The notes under the pieces: generated by a model | What the model saw: only the letters and a program-made list of their open reading frames with translations | What the model was told of the DNA's origin: nothing | Database searches by the model: none | Shown here: positions 52,120 through 61,726 of the stretch, piece by piece | Numbering within the stretch: the first letter of the stretch is position 1 | How the letters are laid out: every line of letters begins with the position of its first letter | Translations under genes and position numbers: made by a program | Source: Spirochaetota bacterium | GTDB lineage: Bacteria; Spirochaetota; B62-G9; DRHN01 | Direction of reading: 5' to 3' | DNA: 64,000 bases | Assembly (NCBI GenBank): GCA_016934265.1 | Contig: JAFGTF010000132.1 | Coordinates: 1 to 64,000, forward strand

Positions 52120-53766
52120 CTACTTCTTGATGAATCCCTTCTCCAGCAGAAATGCATCGAGTCTCTTGGCGACAAGATCCGCCATCTGCTGCTTGTTCAT
52201 GTTTTTTCCCAACGCTTCCGCGACCGCGGTGGCGACAGGTTCATTGGTATCGGGAAAACCGGGCCAAAGCTCATCCGTCCCGGCGCAGTAATCGACGAAA
52301 TCCCGATTCTGGAGGAGGCTCATGATTCCCCCCCACTCTTTGTCATGCGCGCCCATCTGTTTCGAGTTGATTGTCGAGTAACGAATGGGCATGATGCCTG
52401 CGAGGTTCTTGTACACGTCCGTGGATTTCGATGTGAAAAACTGCGCAAAGAGCCACGAGGCTTCCTTGTGCTTGCTCCCTTCCGTGATCGCCCATCCCTC
52501 GGCGTCCCAGTATCCTCTCACCATTCCGTATTCGAAATACTTTTCGGAGACGGGAGCTGGAGCGCATGCCCACTTGCCCTTAATCTTCGAATCGGCCCCT
52601 TCATAGGTCGGTACGAAGCAAAGATGCTGTAAATTGAACGCATAGTTCCCCTCGATCCCGAACGCGACGTACGCTTCGACGGAATCTATCTCCTTGATCT
52701 TGTCGGAAGGCGCGTATTTCGGAAGATTATAGTGGAGATAGTTGAGCGCCTCGACGCCCTGCACATCATTCAGGCGACCGCCCCGGCTCTTGGAAGCACC
52801 GAGTATGGTCCTTCCGTCCGGCCCGTATTTCACCCCGTACACCTGGCTCCAGGGCCTGCAGTGCGGAGGCAGGGTGGTGAGCGGAGGACCTGTTGCTTTC
52901 GACCCTATTCCCGCGCACTGATCAAGCACGTCGTTGAAAAACCATGCAAGGTGCCATCCCGGTTTCTGCCCGACTATGGTTCCCCACATGTTTTTCTCAG
53001 GACGGGTGAAAAACTCGGCCACGTCGAGGCTCTTCGCGAAGGTCCAGTCGTCCTTTATGTTCTTCGTTTTCATAGCCTGCTGGAACCACTCCATCGGCGT
53101 CTTAAGCTCGTAGCCGTACTTTTTTTTGAAATCCGCCCTCTCCTTGGGATCGGTGAACCAGTCCTTTCGATATGCGGTACCGGTCGGCTTCTGATAGTCA
53201 CATAGAATGAAGAGGTGCCCGTTCAACGCGCTCCTGCATATCTTGTCGCTTGTGAAATCATCCATGTCGAGATACGGGCTGTTCAGCTCGGGATGCTCCT
53301 CCTGGAGGGCGGTCAGGTCCGTGGCACCGCCTACAAAGGTGAAAAAGCCGACCATGTCCTGGTCGATATTGACGAGGTCGTAGGCACCTGCCTTTGTCTC
53401 AGCCTCAAACCTCATCTTCCTCATTGTCTCGTCGCCGGAGATACCTTCGATGGCAACCTTTATGCCCGTGAGCTTCTCGAACATGGGAGTAAGGTTCTCG
53501 TCCTCCCACATGGTGAGAGGCATCGCTTCATAACATGCCCGTATCTCCTGGCCCCTGTACGGCGCGGCGGCTTTCGCAAACCACTCGAGCTCCTCCAATA
53601 GCTGCGCCTGGGTGAGAACGGTATCCGTACCTATCTGCGCCGCTATCTCTTTGGCAGCGGCGAGGTACTGCTCCTCCTCTGTTTTTTTATCGCCCATTGC
53701 GACGCCGCCCAAGAAGCAGACTGTCAGAACGACGGAAATCATCACCAACATTCTGTTTCTCTTCAT
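52120..53766 (-). CDS. Extracellular solute-binding protein (glycerol/polyol ABC importer)
   Basis: 548 residues with a signal peptide (MLVMISVVLTVCFLGGVAMG). Type II binding protein of family 1: PMFEKLTGIKVAIEGISGDETMRKMRFE, TAYRKDWFTDPKERADFKKKYGYELKTP, and the C-terminal GWAITEGSKHKEASWLFAQFFTSK. The length and order (binding protein, two permeases, small membrane protein, two ATPases) match GlpV of the glycerol importer, though erythritol, arabitol or other polyols are possible. SD GGGAGGAG precedes the ATG. First gene of its operon. Confidence 0.85.
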   Translation of the reverse strand: MKRNRMLVMISVVLTVCFLGGVAMGDKKTEEEQYLAAAKEIAAQIGTDTVLTQAQLLEELEWFAKAAAPYRGQEIRACYEAMPLTMWEDENLTPMFEKLTGIKVAIEGISGDETMRKMRFEAETKAGAYDLVNIDQDMVGFFTFVGGATDLTALQEEHPELNSPYLDMDDFTSDKICRSALNGHLFILCDYQKPTGTAYRKDWFTDPKERADFKKKYGYELKTPMEWFQQAMKTKNIKDDWTFAKSLDVAEFFTRPEKNMWGTIVGQKPGWHLAWFFNDVLDQCAGIGSKATGPPLTTLPPHCRPWSQVYGVKYGPDGRTILGASKSRGGRLNDVQGVEALNYLHYNLPKYAPSDKIKEIDSVEAYVAFGIEGNYAFNLQHLCFVPTYEGADSKIKGKWACAPAPVSEKYFEYGMVRGYWDAEGWAITEGSKHKEASWLFAQFFTSKSTDVYKNLAGIMPIRYSTINSKQMGAHDKEWGGIMSLLQNRDFVDYCAGTDELWPGFPDTNEPVATAVAEALGKNMNKQQMADLVAKRLDAFLLEKGFIKK

Positions 53767-54078
53767 TATAATTCTCCTCCCTTCAATTTTATTGCTCTCT
53801 TACCTTACTATAGTCGATTACCCAAACCACCTCCTCTCCCGGGCTGATACTTACCCCCTTTACACACCGGTGTCTAATGCGGTGTGAGCGGAATTACCGA
53901 AATACAAGTACCGTTTGGGAAGAAGCTGTTCGTCCGACCGGCTTATTACAAAGCGGCAAGGAGGACAGCCCAAATAACGTTGCATAATCCCGAGACATAG
54001 ACATCCACATTTTTTTCAAGGATCTGCGATGCGCCGAGCTCTGTGTGACGCTGGGCGCATGAAGTCTTCAAATATCCA
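53767..54078. other. Intergenic region upstream of the ABC operon
   Basis: 312 bp between the kinase end and the binding-protein start, both on the minus strand. It must contain the importer promoter; a TATAGT hexamer (minus strand, near 53810) is a candidate -10. The 69-codon frame at 53946 overlaps the kinase gene and is not accepted. Confidence 0.4.
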
Positions 54079-55608
54079 TCATGAAGTAGTAAGTTTCGTG
54101 AATTCGTCCACCAGTTCCCGTATCTTAGGGAAGAGGCGTTTGTACACCTTTTCATAAATCTTCATATAAAAATTCCTGTTTTGCATGTCGGGAGAGTACG
54201 TTTCCCGTATCATGCTCATATGTTCCGCCGCATCCGCAACATTCTTGTAAAGACCCACGGCATACGCTGCAAGCATGGCTGCGCCGAGACATGTGGCCTC
54301 GAACGTATGGGGAATATGAACGGGAATACCGCAGATATCGGCGACTATCCGCCGCCACAGCGGGCTCTTGGCCCCTCCTCCAAGGAGCACGATGTCCTCG
54401 AGCTCGCAGCCCGAAACCCTCTTGGTTTCTTCGTACAGGTATCTCTGCTCGAAGGTAATCCCTTCGAGGACGGCCCGGTACAGATGGGCTCTCGACATGT
54501 TCTCGCTCCAGCCGATAACTATCCCCTTTGCAAACTGGTCCCAGGAGGGAGCGGCAGCCCCCTTCCAATACGGCACAAGCAGAAGTCTCGGATCTCCCGG
54601 CTTCACTGCGGATGCCATAACCTCCAGCACCTGTTCTGCCGTGATCGAGCTCATATCACTGAGGTGTTTGATATCCTGGCCGAATGCATCTATAAACCAG
54701 CTGACCGTGAGCGTCCCGCCTGCTATCAGCGTCTCGTTGATATAGGTATCGGGCATACAACCGCACATGGAGCGGTACGCCTTGCCCGGCTTGTACTTGT
54801 TTGAACAGAGTTGTGAAACAACTGCGGTTCCCAGGTTTAAAGAAGCCCTACCCTCGCCTACAACGCCGGCTCCTATGGAAGCGCATTGGCCGTCCCCTCC
54901 GCCGGCGACTACCGGGATTCCCTCGGGCAGGCCGACCGCGGCCGCGGCTTCCGCTGTCAGGCCGCCCGCCACCGTACCGGGACTGACTAGGTCGAAAAAC
55001 TGCTCTCTTTGTACCCCCAGAAGCAGCATGATCTCCTCGCTCCAGCGGTGTTCCTTGATATCGACGATTCCCATAGGACACGCCGATGGAAAGCTCGTCA
55101 CACCGTTCCCGGTAAACCTGTAAAGCAGATAGCCTCCCACATCCACGTACTTATAGGTTCTTTTGAACAGGGAAGGTTCATGCTCACGCAACCACATGAT
55201 CTTGGAATTCGACGCGTAGAGGTTTGGATACCTTCCTGATATATTGTTAATTTTGTCTCCACACGTCTTCTTCATCATTTCAACCTCTGTCTTCGACCGC
55301 GTGTCCACCCATGTTATACCGTTTCTCAGGGGTTTCATATCGCCGTCCAGAGGTACGAACGTTTCTCTCTGATGAGTGATTCCGATGGCCGCGATTCTCG
55401 AACGATCGATTTCGCGGACAACGCTTTTAAGCGCATCTGCCGTTGAGTCCCACCAGCACTCGGCCGGCTGTTCCGCCCATTCGGGGTATGGGCTGATGAG
55501 CGGTATCTTCTGCCTTTTTTCAGCAATGTATGTACCTCTTTTATCCCATACGATTGCTTTTGATGCCGTTGTACTGCAGTCGATCCCTATCAGCAGGTCT
55601 TTTTTCAT
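54079..55608 (-). CDS. FGGY-family carbohydrate kinase (xylulokinase/glycerol kinase-like)
   Basis: 509 residues. The ATPase fold begins LLIGIDCSTTASKAIVWDKRG, with AIGITHQRETFVPLDGDMKPLRNGITWVDTRS in the sugar-binding part. VVAGGGDGQCASIGAGV provides the catalytic Asp (GGGDGQ), and DIVLLGGGAKSPLWRRIVADICGIPV is the C-terminal ATP-binding signature. It phosphorylates a polyol or ketose made by the neighbouring dehydrogenases. The overall form is nearer xylulokinase than GlpK. The upstream promoter at 55675 and the divergent SDR-DeoR pair suggest joint control. Confidence 0.85.
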   Translation of the reverse strand: MKKDLLIGIDCSTTASKAIVWDKRGTYIAEKRQKIPLISPYPEWAEQPAECWWDSTADALKSVVREIDRSRIAAIGITHQRETFVPLDGDMKPLRNGITWVDTRSKTEVEMMKKTCGDKINNISGRYPNLYASNSKIMWLREHEPSLFKRTYKYVDVGGYLLYRFTGNGVTSFPSACPMGIVDIKEHRWSEEIMLLLGVQREQFFDLVSPGTVAGGLTAEAAAAVGLPEGIPVVAGGGDGQCASIGAGVVGEGRASLNLGTAVVSQLCSNKYKPGKAYRSMCGCMPDTYINETLIAGGTLTVSWFIDAFGQDIKHLSDMSSITAEQVLEVMASAVKPGDPRLLLVPYWKGAAAPSWDQFAKGIVIGWSENMSRAHLYRAVLEGITFEQRYLYEETKRVSGCELEDIVLLGGGAKSPLWRRIVADICGIPVHIPHTFEATCLGAAMLAAYAVGLYKNVADAAEHMSMIRETYSPDMQNRNFYMKIYEKVYKRLFPKIRELVDEFTKLTTS

Positions 55609-55674
55609 CTCGATTCATTTGTTATGAAACGTTCTATTTAAAACTGCTAGGCTTGTATGTGTGAAATTATTTCT

Positions 55675-55703
55675 ATTTGACCATATTGAACCGTAATTGT
55701 CAA
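55675..55703 (-). promoter_or_regulatory. Probable promoter of the FGGY kinase gene
   Basis: On the minus strand, TTGACA (55698-55703), a 17-bp spacer and TCAAAT (55675-55680) lie ~70 bp before the kinase ATG. The surrounding 55640-55960 is strongly AT-rich and gene-free; the ORF at 55677 is low-complexity chance. The remaining part, to 56229, also shows no gene. Confidence 0.55.
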
Positions 55704-56229
55704 CATTATTTTTTTATAATAATCCATTATTTATCATTATTAACCACGTATATAGATAAATATGTGTACCGTACTCAAATTAAAATCAATTACTATGCAT
55801 TTATTATAATTAATATAAATAATAATGTTTCTATTTATATACTGACGACAATTTTGCCAATAAATAGTCGTAACAGCCATTCCATTATTATGGTATGCAT
55901 GTATTTTAAAATGGTTCTAAATGAATTAATTCATTGACAAAATGGCTTTTTCTGGTTTAAAATACTGAACGAGGCTATTACTCATACGGTTACCTATGAA
56001 CATGAATCGTACCGACGCAACACTCCATAAGTACGCGGTACGTACTATCGTACGCACCATGGAATCGTATCGGGCCGTATACGCTTCAAATCAACGATGC
56101 GGGAACCGGGCCGACGCAGTACGAAAAAACCGGCATGCACTACCATACGGCGCACCGACTGCAAGGCTTCCTTGAAGAATGCTGTTGATCCTGTAGGTCA
56201 TGGCAGGATACGGGGGAAAGAAGCACGTC

Positions 56230-57006
56230 ATGAAAGATGAGCGGCAATGGCTTTTACCGGGCCTGGCCGGAAAAACCGCAGTGGTAACGGGCGGCGCAAA
56301 CGGTATCGGAAAACAAATATGCCGTACCCTGGGCCGTATGGGAATGAATGTCGGCATCATCGACATCGATGAGGACAAAGGACAAAAAACGCTAGATGAA
56401 TTCGAAACGGCCTCGCTCTCAGCGGCCTTCTGCCGTGGAGACGTCACGAATGAAAAATCGATGGAGCGTTGTTTTGAACGAATCCATTCCCATTTCGGAG
56501 GTCTCGACGTCCTTGTCAACAATGCAGGGACATCGCGGAATATCCCCTTCGAAGAACTTGACTTGACTGACTGGAACGCGGTACTCAGCGTCAACCTCAA
56601 AGGCGCATTTATCTGTTCGAAAACGGCGGTCCCCTACATGATGAAACAAAAAAAAGGCTCGATCATCATGATATCGTCAGGTTCCGCGCTCACCGGATCG
56701 GGCGGGTCGGCGTGCTATGCTGCATCCAAGGGGGGACTGAACAGCCTGGTTCGCGCGCTTTCCCGCGAGCTTGCTCCTAAAGGGATCAGGGTCAACGGAG
56801 TTGCGCCGAGGTCCATCGAGGGCGACCTGCTCAATAAGGTGTACACGGCCGAGCAGCTTAAGAGAATGCAAAAGAAGATCCCTCTCGGCAGGATGGGAAC
56901 ATACGAGGATGTCGCAAACGTCGTCTCGTTTCTCGCGAGCGAATTATCGGCCTTTCTCACCGGTGAAACGATCCTGCTCGACGGCGGCCGGACTTTTGGT
57001 GCGTAA
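56230..57006 (+). CDS. Short-chain dehydrogenase/reductase (SDR)
   Basis: 258 residues, classical SDR. Cofactor motif VVTGGANGIGKQI (T-G-x3-G-x-G), acidic residue IIDIDEDKG favouring NAD(H), DVLVNNAGTSR (N-N-A-G), active-site Ser in IMISSGSALTGSGG and Y-x-x-x-K in CYAASKGG, and PxRSIEGDL near the substrate lid. Likely oxidises or reduces a polyol or ketose. ATG 56230 follows GGGGGAAAG; ATG 56200 in the track is possible but less well spaced. The DeoR regulator follows on the same strand. Confidence 0.85.
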   Translation: MKDERQWLLPGLAGKTAVVTGGANGIGKQICRTLGRMGMNVGIIDIDEDKGQKTLDEFETASLSAAFCRGDVTNEKSMERCFERIHSHFGGLDVLVNNAGTSRNIPFEELDLTDWNAVLSVNLKGAFICSKTAVPYMMKQKKGSIIMISSGSALTGSGGSACYAASKGGLNSLVRALSRELAPKGIRVNGVAPRSIEGDLLNKVYTAEQLKRMQKKIPLGRMGTYEDVANVVSFLASELSAFLTGETILLDGGRTFGA

Positions 57007-57160
57007 GACGCCGATCTATATTTCAATAACGACGAACCGGCAGCAGATCCTGCGAGAAAATAATTGTAAATGAATGCTCCACGGAGTAAATTCATGTAAC
57101 CGAAGACAGATACGGATTATTGTATCTACTGAAGGATAACATGAGTGAAGGCGAGTGGCG

Positions 57161-57931
57161 ATGATACCTGCCGAGCGATACGAATTGATACTCAACGCGG
57201 TAAAACGGAAACAGTTCATCGGTATTGACGAGCTGTGCTATATCACCAAGAGCTCTCGCACCACCCTCAGGAGAGACATCAACTACCTTACTGAAGCGGG
57301 AAAGATAAAGAAGATCACCGGCGGTATCTCGATCGTCGAAACCGACGATAAAAAACTTCCCGAGTTTCCATACGACAGGCGGATGAATATCAACAAGCAG
57401 GAGAAGGTCGCAATCGGTAAAGCCGCACAGCAGCTGATTGAGGACGGCGACGTGATACTCATTCTGAACGGCACGACCACATTCCAGGTCGCGCATGAGA
57501 TAGATCCCCCGAAACATCTCACCATCATTACGAACGGTATCGACATCGTCTCCGCGTTGAGCGTAAAGCCGAATGTCGAGGTCATACTGCTCGGAGGACT
57601 CGTGAAGTATAACCACAGCATGACGATAGGTCCGAGCCTATACAACATGTTCAACGAGCTTCATCCCTCCAAGTTCATTACCGGCGCGGGGGGGGTCACG
57701 GAGGAAAAAGGGATCACCATGTACGATTACATCGGCGCGAACTATGTGGGCAAGATAACGGACATGATAGAGGGGCTGATCCTTGTCGCCGATCACTCGA
57801 AGTTCGGCAGAAACGTGCTCGTGCAGGCCTTTCCTTTCAACAGCATCCGAAAAGTGGTGACGGACGAAAAGGTTCCACAAGAGTATGCGAGCCTCTTTAA
57901 GAAATATGAGATAGAGTGTTTTATTGCGTGA
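57161..57931 (+). CDS. DeoR-family transcriptional regulator
   Basis: 256 residues. N-terminal HTH: RYELILNAVKRKQFIGIDELCYITKSSRTTLRRDINYLTEAGKIKKITGGIS. C-terminal DeoRC sensor: VAIGKAAQQLIEDGDVILILNGTTTFQVAHEI, LTIITNGIDIVSAL, VEVILLGGLVKYNHSMTIGP, and LILVADHSKFGR. Such regulators sense phosphorylated sugars, fitting control of the kinase and polyol genes. ATG 57161 has AAGG at a better distance than the track's GTG 57155. It ends 10 bp before the inverted-repeat element. Confidence 0.85.
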   Translation: MIPAERYELILNAVKRKQFIGIDELCYITKSSRTTLRRDINYLTEAGKIKKITGGISIVETDDKKLPEFPYDRRMNINKQEKVAIGKAAQQLIEDGDVILILNGTTTFQVAHEIDPPKHLTIITNGIDIVSALSVKPNVEVILLGGLVKYNHSMTIGPSLYNMFNELHPSKFITGAGGVTEEKGITMYDYIGANYVGKITDMIEGLILVADHSKFGRNVLVQAFPFNSIRKVVTDEKVPQEYASLFKKYEIECFIA

Positions 57932-57940
57932 CCGGTGTAG

Positions 57941-58313
57941 AAGGGGTCAAATCTGCTCTTGACCCTTATTATCCCGTCATAAGACCGTACTAATAAAATA
58001 CGCCCCCAGCACTTAAGCGCAGTATTGCGTTTCCTAAGAACGGAGATCCGCACCACATATTTCAACAATGACGCCTCATCCCGTAATGCTTCACCCGCTA
58101 TCCAAAGAGCCGGGGAAATCTACAGTGCCGTGATGATAGTAAGCGACTAGACATGGCCCCCCTATACATGTTTTCATTCCTTCATAGGCGAAATCTTTCA
58201 TGTCATTCAATACGGATCCATCGACGATACATTGACCCTCTTTGGGGATGGAAAAAGGCCACTACAACCTTTCGGAACAGACCACTAAGAGTCAAGAGCA
58301 GATTTGACCCCTT
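57941..58313. mobile_element. REPIN/MITE-like element with 23-bp perfect terminal inverted repeats
   Basis: The 23 bp at 57941-57963 (AAGGGGTCAAATCTGCTCTT plus GAC) are the exact reverse complement of 58291-58313; the unit spans 373 bp with no coding capacity. Each arm has a small internal dyad (GTCAA...TTGAC). A further copy of the arm sits at 43179. Two inverted REP-like arms around a short body is the form of a REPIN or MITE, mobilised in trans by a transposase such as a RAYT. Whether the RAYT at 5078 serves it is unknown, since that gene's flanking repeat differs. The rest of the gap to 58516 is gene-free. Confidence 0.65.
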
Positions 58314-58516
58314 TGACTTTCCTTGAGATAGACGGGGGCCGCGATACGCTCAGTGCCCGATTTCATACTGCATAGTGCGGGTCACACCTCCATCTCAGGC
58401 CGCATATTAATAAGATTCAGGGCCTCTTGAATACGGCATATCACAGAGGCCTACCGACCACCGGCTGTTTTAATAAGACACCAGGTACCCGTGCGCTAAG
58501 ACCGGGGCCTCCCCTA

Positions 58517-59317
58517 CTAGTAGGTGAGCGTCACGACCGTGTCGCCGGAGACCGTCACCGTCTTGGACGCCATGAGGTCACCGTCGTCCGCCATGTGAAA
58601 GTCATCGCCGTTTCCGTTCACATCGATGAATCCGCCGACAATGAGCTCCAAACCTCCGGTGAATATCACAGAACCCTCACTTTGTATGGGCCAGCTATCA
58701 TCGGGAGAAGCTATAACTTGCTGACCCCCGAACGGAGTGCCCGTCGATATAGTCCCGAAATAGAAATTTGTTCCTTCAAAATCGCCGGCACCGACCAGAT
58801 TCACGGTCACGGTCCCGCTGCCGGTTACAGGTTCGCTGAAGTCGTCGGGATAGTTCAAGGTAACAGTAGTGTTTCCGCTGACCGTCACCGTCTTGGACGC
58901 CATGAGATCGCCGTCTTCCGGCATGTAGAAGCCTGGACCGCTATAGTCGGCATCGATGAACCCGCCGACGATGAGCTCCGTTCCTCCGGTGAATACAATA
59001 TCGTCGTCCCCGCTTTTTAAGGGTAAACTCATGTTATCACTACTAATGGTCGTTTCACCTCCGATCGGTTCACCGACCGAGGAGGTCCCAAAATAGAAGG
59101 TTGCCCCGCCTTGAGCGCCATTGGCACCGACGAGATTCACCGTCACCGTCCCGCTGCCCGTCACAAGCGTGAAGACGCCCCCGCCGCTCCCGGCTCCACC
59201 CGCGCAGGTTGTCAACAAAACCGCGAGCGCGACGATTAAAAGAGCAGTGAGCACTATCGCCGCTTTGCGCTGTATTGCCGAGGCTCGAAATCCGTTGAAA
59301 AGATTTTTCTTTTTCAT
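58517..59317 (-). CDS. Lipoprotein with two ~105-residue tandem repeats
   Basis: 266 residues. Signal ending in a lipobox-like LLTTC (Cys38) and a Gly/Ser-rich linker, then two repeats (~52-156 and ~163-266). Each starts VTGSGTVTVNLVGA, contains FYFGT, FTGG-x-ELIVGGFID and DGDLMASKTVTVSG, and ends in a VTLxY strand. The DNA also repeats (GTCTTGGACGCCATGAG at both ends of the 330-bp unit), indicating recent duplication. Each unit looks like an all-beta domain. Likely displayed at the cell surface; function unknown. It is alone between the REPIN-like element and an MFS gene. Confidence 0.75.
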   Translation of the reverse strand: MKKKNLFNGFRASAIQRKAAIVLTALLIVALAVLLTTCAGGAGSGGGVFTLVTGSGTVTVNLVGANGAQGGATFYFGTSSVGEPIGGETTISSDNMSLPLKSGDDDIVFTGGTELIVGGFIDADYSGPGFYMPEDGDLMASKTVTVSGNTTVTLNYPDDFSEPVTGSGTVTVNLVGAGDFEGTNFYFGTISTGTPFGGQQVIASPDDSWPIQSEGSVIFTGGLELIVGGFIDVNGNGDDFHMADDGDLMASKTVTVSGDTVVTLTY

Positions 59318-59697
59318 ATTATCCTTCCCCTTTTATTCCATTCAATAATGATATTCATATAGATATTATACAATAAGAACCGGCCTGCCGCCTGTGTCGT
59401 GCCCGCGAGTAACAGCTGAAAAACCACAATGATTATACAGCTATCTTACCCAGCGCAGGACATATATGTCAATAACTATTCAACTTAATAACCGATATAA
59501 TTGCTATTTAAGAGTTGAAGCGCGCTTTATGTTTCATTGTTCCACCGAGACCACACGTTTGAACGAGACTCACGACGAACCCACGTTCATATCCCGCACA
59601 TACGCCATAGGACAAGATCCCACTTCGCATTCAGACGATACAGCCGGTGAAATCCTACCGTGAATGCTGCGGGAAGAAAGTGACGATCTCAGTTTAA
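59318..59697. other. Gene-free stretch between lipoprotein and MFS genes
   Basis: 380 bp. The first part is AT-rich and should hold the lipoprotein promoter (minus strand). The 65-codon plus-strand frame at 59466 has no SD and no domain. No hairpin with a U-run marks the end of the MFS gene. Confidence 0.35.
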
Positions 59698-60906
59698 TTA
59701 AACGGCAGACCTATCGTTCCCGTGAAATGTATATTGGTTTTTCAATCGAAAAAAAACGATCACACAGAGAAGCAACCCTCCCAGAGATATCAACAGCGGG
59801 ATTTTATACGTGCCTGTTATGTCCTTGAGAAACCCCGCGATAAAGGTACTGATGACCTGCCCGGCGCCATGCAACAGGGTGGACGCGCCGAAGGCTTTCC
59901 CCATGCCGTTGTTCTGAACGATCTCACCGATAATAAGATAGATAACGGTGAGAAACCCCATGAAAGAAAACCCGAAAAGAAAGGTGGAGATATAGAATAA
60001 AAATTCCAATCGAAAAGGTATTATTATGAACAGTGACAACGCCAAAAGAAGGTTTACTATAATCGAGACGGTAATTTTGTTAAACCGGTCGGCGAGCGAA
60101 CCCCAGAATATACCGGAGTAGATAAGGTTGATACCGAAAAGCGACCACATGATTCCCGTTGATTTCGGGGAAAACCCGATCTCTTCCATGGCATACGCGC
60201 CGAAATACGTTGCGTAGATAATGTAGGAGAAACCGAGAAGAAAGTATATTATCGAAATGAGCCGAAGAGGTTTTGTTTCCCTGAATATCCGGATGATACT
60301 CTTTTCCGGTATTGGATTGGAAAAGGTCGGGTCCGGCGGTGTTTCTTTTTTAAGGAAGAAGAGCGAGGGTAAAAATACGATTGCATTGATAACGGCAAGC
60401 GCGTACCACGCCGCTTGATACCCGTTTCCATTCGGCCGGGAGAGAATGAATGGGATGAGGTACCCGCATACCATGATACCGGCCCCTGCACCGCCCGTTA
60501 CGATACCGAATGCCTTGCCCCTTTCATGAAATGTCGTATTGATCAACGCGGCCAGCGGTATATAACTCCCGGACGCTCCTGCGCCGAGCAGAATACTTGC
60601 GGCAAGAAGCACGATAAAGTTTGAAAAATATCCAAGACAAAAAAGGGCGAATGAAAGCGAGATCATAGATACCTTTACCACTGTATCTTCACCGAATCCG
60701 TTGGAAAGGGTGCCGCTAAAGAGGGAATTGACGAGATATCCCGTAACGATGCCCATACCGAGAATACCCATCCGTGTAACGGAAAAACCGAGTGACTTCA
60801 TCATATCGGGAAGAATGAGAGTATAGGCGAACCTTCCGAATGCCATTGTTGTGAGCTGTATGAAAAACCCGATGAGGATCAGATCGATGCGGTTTTTTCT
60901 TGCCAT
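59698..60906 (-). CDS. Major facilitator superfamily transporter
   Basis: 402 residues with twelve predicted TM helices in two halves. The N-terminus, LILIGFFIQLTTMAFGRFAYTLILPDMMKSLGFS, resembles the YbfB/YjiJ and CynX-like MFS groups ('A-x-G-x-G-R-F-x-Y-x-x-x-L-P'). SLADRFNKITVSI is the loop 8-9 copy of the G-x-x-x-D-R motif. The substrate cannot be told from sequence; relatives carry small organic anions or drugs. It stands alone. Confidence 0.8.
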   Translation of the reverse strand: MARKNRIDLILIGFFIQLTTMAFGRFAYTLILPDMMKSLGFSVTRMGILGMGIVTGYLVNSLFSGTLSNGFGEDTVVKVSMISLSFALFCLGYFSNFIVLLAASILLGAGASGSYIPLAALINTTFHERGKAFGIVTGGAGAGIMVCGYLIPFILSRPNGNGYQAAWYALAVINAIVFLPSLFFLKKETPPDPTFSNPIPEKSIIRIFRETKPLRLISIIYFLLGFSYIIYATYFGAYAMEEIGFSPKSTGIMWSLFGINLIYSGIFWGSLADRFNKITVSIIVNLLLALSLFIIIPFRLEFLFYISTFLFGFSFMGFLTVIYLIIGEIVQNNGMGKAFGASTLLHGAGQVISTFIAGFLKDITGTYKIPLLISLGGLLLCVIVFFRLKNQYTFHGNDRSAV

Positions 60907-61202
60907 GTAGCCGACGGAAACGATGGTATCAACTTACAGTTATGATGATGGCCGTACCATTTTTCAGGAATCACGCACTACCATTGATGAAAATTACAAA
61001 GAAAGATACCGAAGGGACAAATGAAAAACAACTGAAATTCTCTCTATCGTACGGCCGTGCGCGCCTGAAAAGCCGCATCCCGCGGCGTGTTCGGGTGCTT
61101 GAGTAGGCGTCAAACAGCGTTAAAGTTACTGCATTCTATTATCCAATATCATCATTAGATGAATTTTCAAAAATGCATATAATTGTATATTTAAGGTAAA
61201 TC

Positions 61203-61397
61203 ATGCGAATAAAAATTATACCGGTTATCTTATGGGGCCTCGCCCTTCTTCTGCCCGGGTGCCTCTCCGATCAGGGCACAAACGGCTTTATAGAAAACGG
61301 CATACCGTCGGTATACCTCGATACATACAACAGATTGATCGTACACGGCGAGCCCTTTTTCCCGATCGGCCTCTACTGGGTTCCTACTTCGCGATAG
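61203..61397 (+). pseudogene. Truncated lipoprotein gene, possible glycoside hydrolase N-terminus
   Basis: 64 codons. A signal with lipobox (WGLALLLPGC, then LSDQGT) is followed by VYLDTYNRLIVHGEPFFPIGLYWVPTSR-stop. The phrase 'RLIVxGEPFFPIGLYW' is how the catalytic barrel of many secreted beta-galactosidase/cellulase-like hydrolases begins. The rest of the enzyme is missing; the sequence after the stop does not continue it in any frame. Probably a gene remnant after deletion. The 61398-61726 stretch holds no supported gene. Confidence 0.55.
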
Positions 61398-61726
61398 ACC
61401 GTGACCCCCTCTTTGGGCTCGGAAATCCCGACTGCGACTACGCGGTTGTAACCTTCACGATCGATAAAAGGTAATAGCGGCGAGCGGTACTCCTGCTTAT
61501 CGCCTCGAATTGAAGCTGTAAGCGGTTTATACCCACTCCGAATATATTTTCCCGGTTCTTATGTACTCCGCATCGAACTCTGAAATATGCTTGAATTTCT
61601 CAATCAAGGAATCTGAAGAAGGTTTGTTTAAACATTCTGGAGAACGTTGGATTTTGGAAAAGTGAAGTTGTAGAATCAATTATACGTCCGAACCGGCCTT
61701 AAGATCAAATGTTAGAAAAATAACCC

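Noticed and set aside
55677-55937. 86-codon AT-rich ORF
   Set aside because: Low-complexity Ile/Asn/Tyr translation of AT-rich intergenic DNA, no SD.
61527-61679. Short minus-strand open frame (about 50 codons, ending KIYSEWV) in the gap before the ribose-type operon
   Set aside because: Reads like a possible C-terminal gene remnant, but there is no start codon and no family match I can name.
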